Assembly (NCBI GenBank): GCA_017624495.1
Contig: JAGAMY010000032.1
Coordinates: 1 to 55,023, forward strand
DNA from: Lachnospiraceae bacterium
GTDB lineage: Bacteria > Bacillota > Clostridia > Lachnospirales > Lachnospiraceae
Direction of reading: 5' to 3'
DNA length: 55,023 nucleotides
Numbering within the stretch: position 1 is the first letter of the stretch; every line of letters begins with the position of its first letter. Positions 55,004 to 55,023 of this stretch are shown piece after piece. The notes under the pieces are model-generated. The model had not been told where the DNA came from and did no database searches. It saw nothing but the letters and a program-made list of their open reading frames with translations. Made by a program: the position numbers and the translations under genes.

Positions 55004-55023
55004 ATGTCAATTTGTCCAAAGAA
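55004..55023 (+). CDS. rpmF: 50S ribosomal protein L32, first codons only
   Basis: Only six codons plus two bases remain before the window ends: MSICPK, the usual start of Firmicutes L32. AAGGAGG lies just before the ATG within the end of yceD. The position after yceD supports the call. Confidence 0.85.

Noticed and set aside
1-55023. tRNA, rRNA, CRISPR, prophage or complete insertion sequence
   Set aside because: No cloverleaf, no regular direct-repeat array, no phage structural genes and no intact transposase were seen by reading; only the broken Rpn-type gene suggests mobile DNA.

Overview
The window reads as low-GC Firmicutes (Clostridia) chromosome, most likely a gut Lachnospiraceae near Roseburia, Agathobacter or Butyrivibrio. 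This is inferred from AT-rich sequence, strong AGGAGG ribosome sites, gene orders such as polA-coaE-ftsA-like-walJ and ackA-yceD-rpmF, and a beta-mannan utilisation locus laid out like those described in Roseburia. No database search was possible. No tRNA, rRNA or CRISPR array was seen.

Layout. 1-4378: the end of a galactofuranose-type (Ytf/Yjf) sugar ABC transporter: binding protein, fused double ATPase and two permeases. 4448-10595: a chemoreceptor, a second YtfQ-like binding protein that looks membrane-tethered, a secreted Ig-like protein and a second chemoreceptor, suggesting sugar sensing linked to motility. 10798-22150: a LacI regulator followed by a mannan-oligosaccharide cluster: binding lipoprotein, two permeases, cellobiose 2-epimerase-like protein, two GH130 phosphorylases, CE2-like and CE17-like acetyl esterases and mannose-6-phosphate isomerase. 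Together they would import acetylated (gluco)manno-oligosaccharides, deacetylate, epimerise and phosphorolyse them, and feed mannose into glycolysis. No secreted mannanase lies in the window.

22151-22743 has no convincing gene but holds a large nested inverted-repeat structure. 22744-34400 is housekeeping: thioesterase, Xaa-Pro aminopeptidase, DNA polymerase I, dephospho-CoA kinase, an FtsA-like protein with a long extra C-terminus, a WalJ-like hydrolase, an ACT/UPF0210 pair and a MATE exporter. 34434-39274 is an accessory patch: sigma factor with DUF4367 partner, small secreted and membrane proteins, a Fic protein flanked by a small zinc-ribbon gene and a decayed copy of that gene, and other remnants.

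39275-45892 is the most unusual region: a three-gene cassette (exported protein, permease A, permease B) present twice in tandem and diverged, followed by one ABC ATPase and a convergent PadR regulator. It resembles peptide export or self-protection ABC systems but matches none I can name. 46173-46766 is a broken Rpn-type nuclease gene. A ZTP riboswitch then precedes separate genes for the last two steps of IMP synthesis, followed by an ATPase with a C-terminal nuclease-like motif. The right end holds fprA and tmcAL on the minus strand, then ackA, yceD and the first codons of rpmF.
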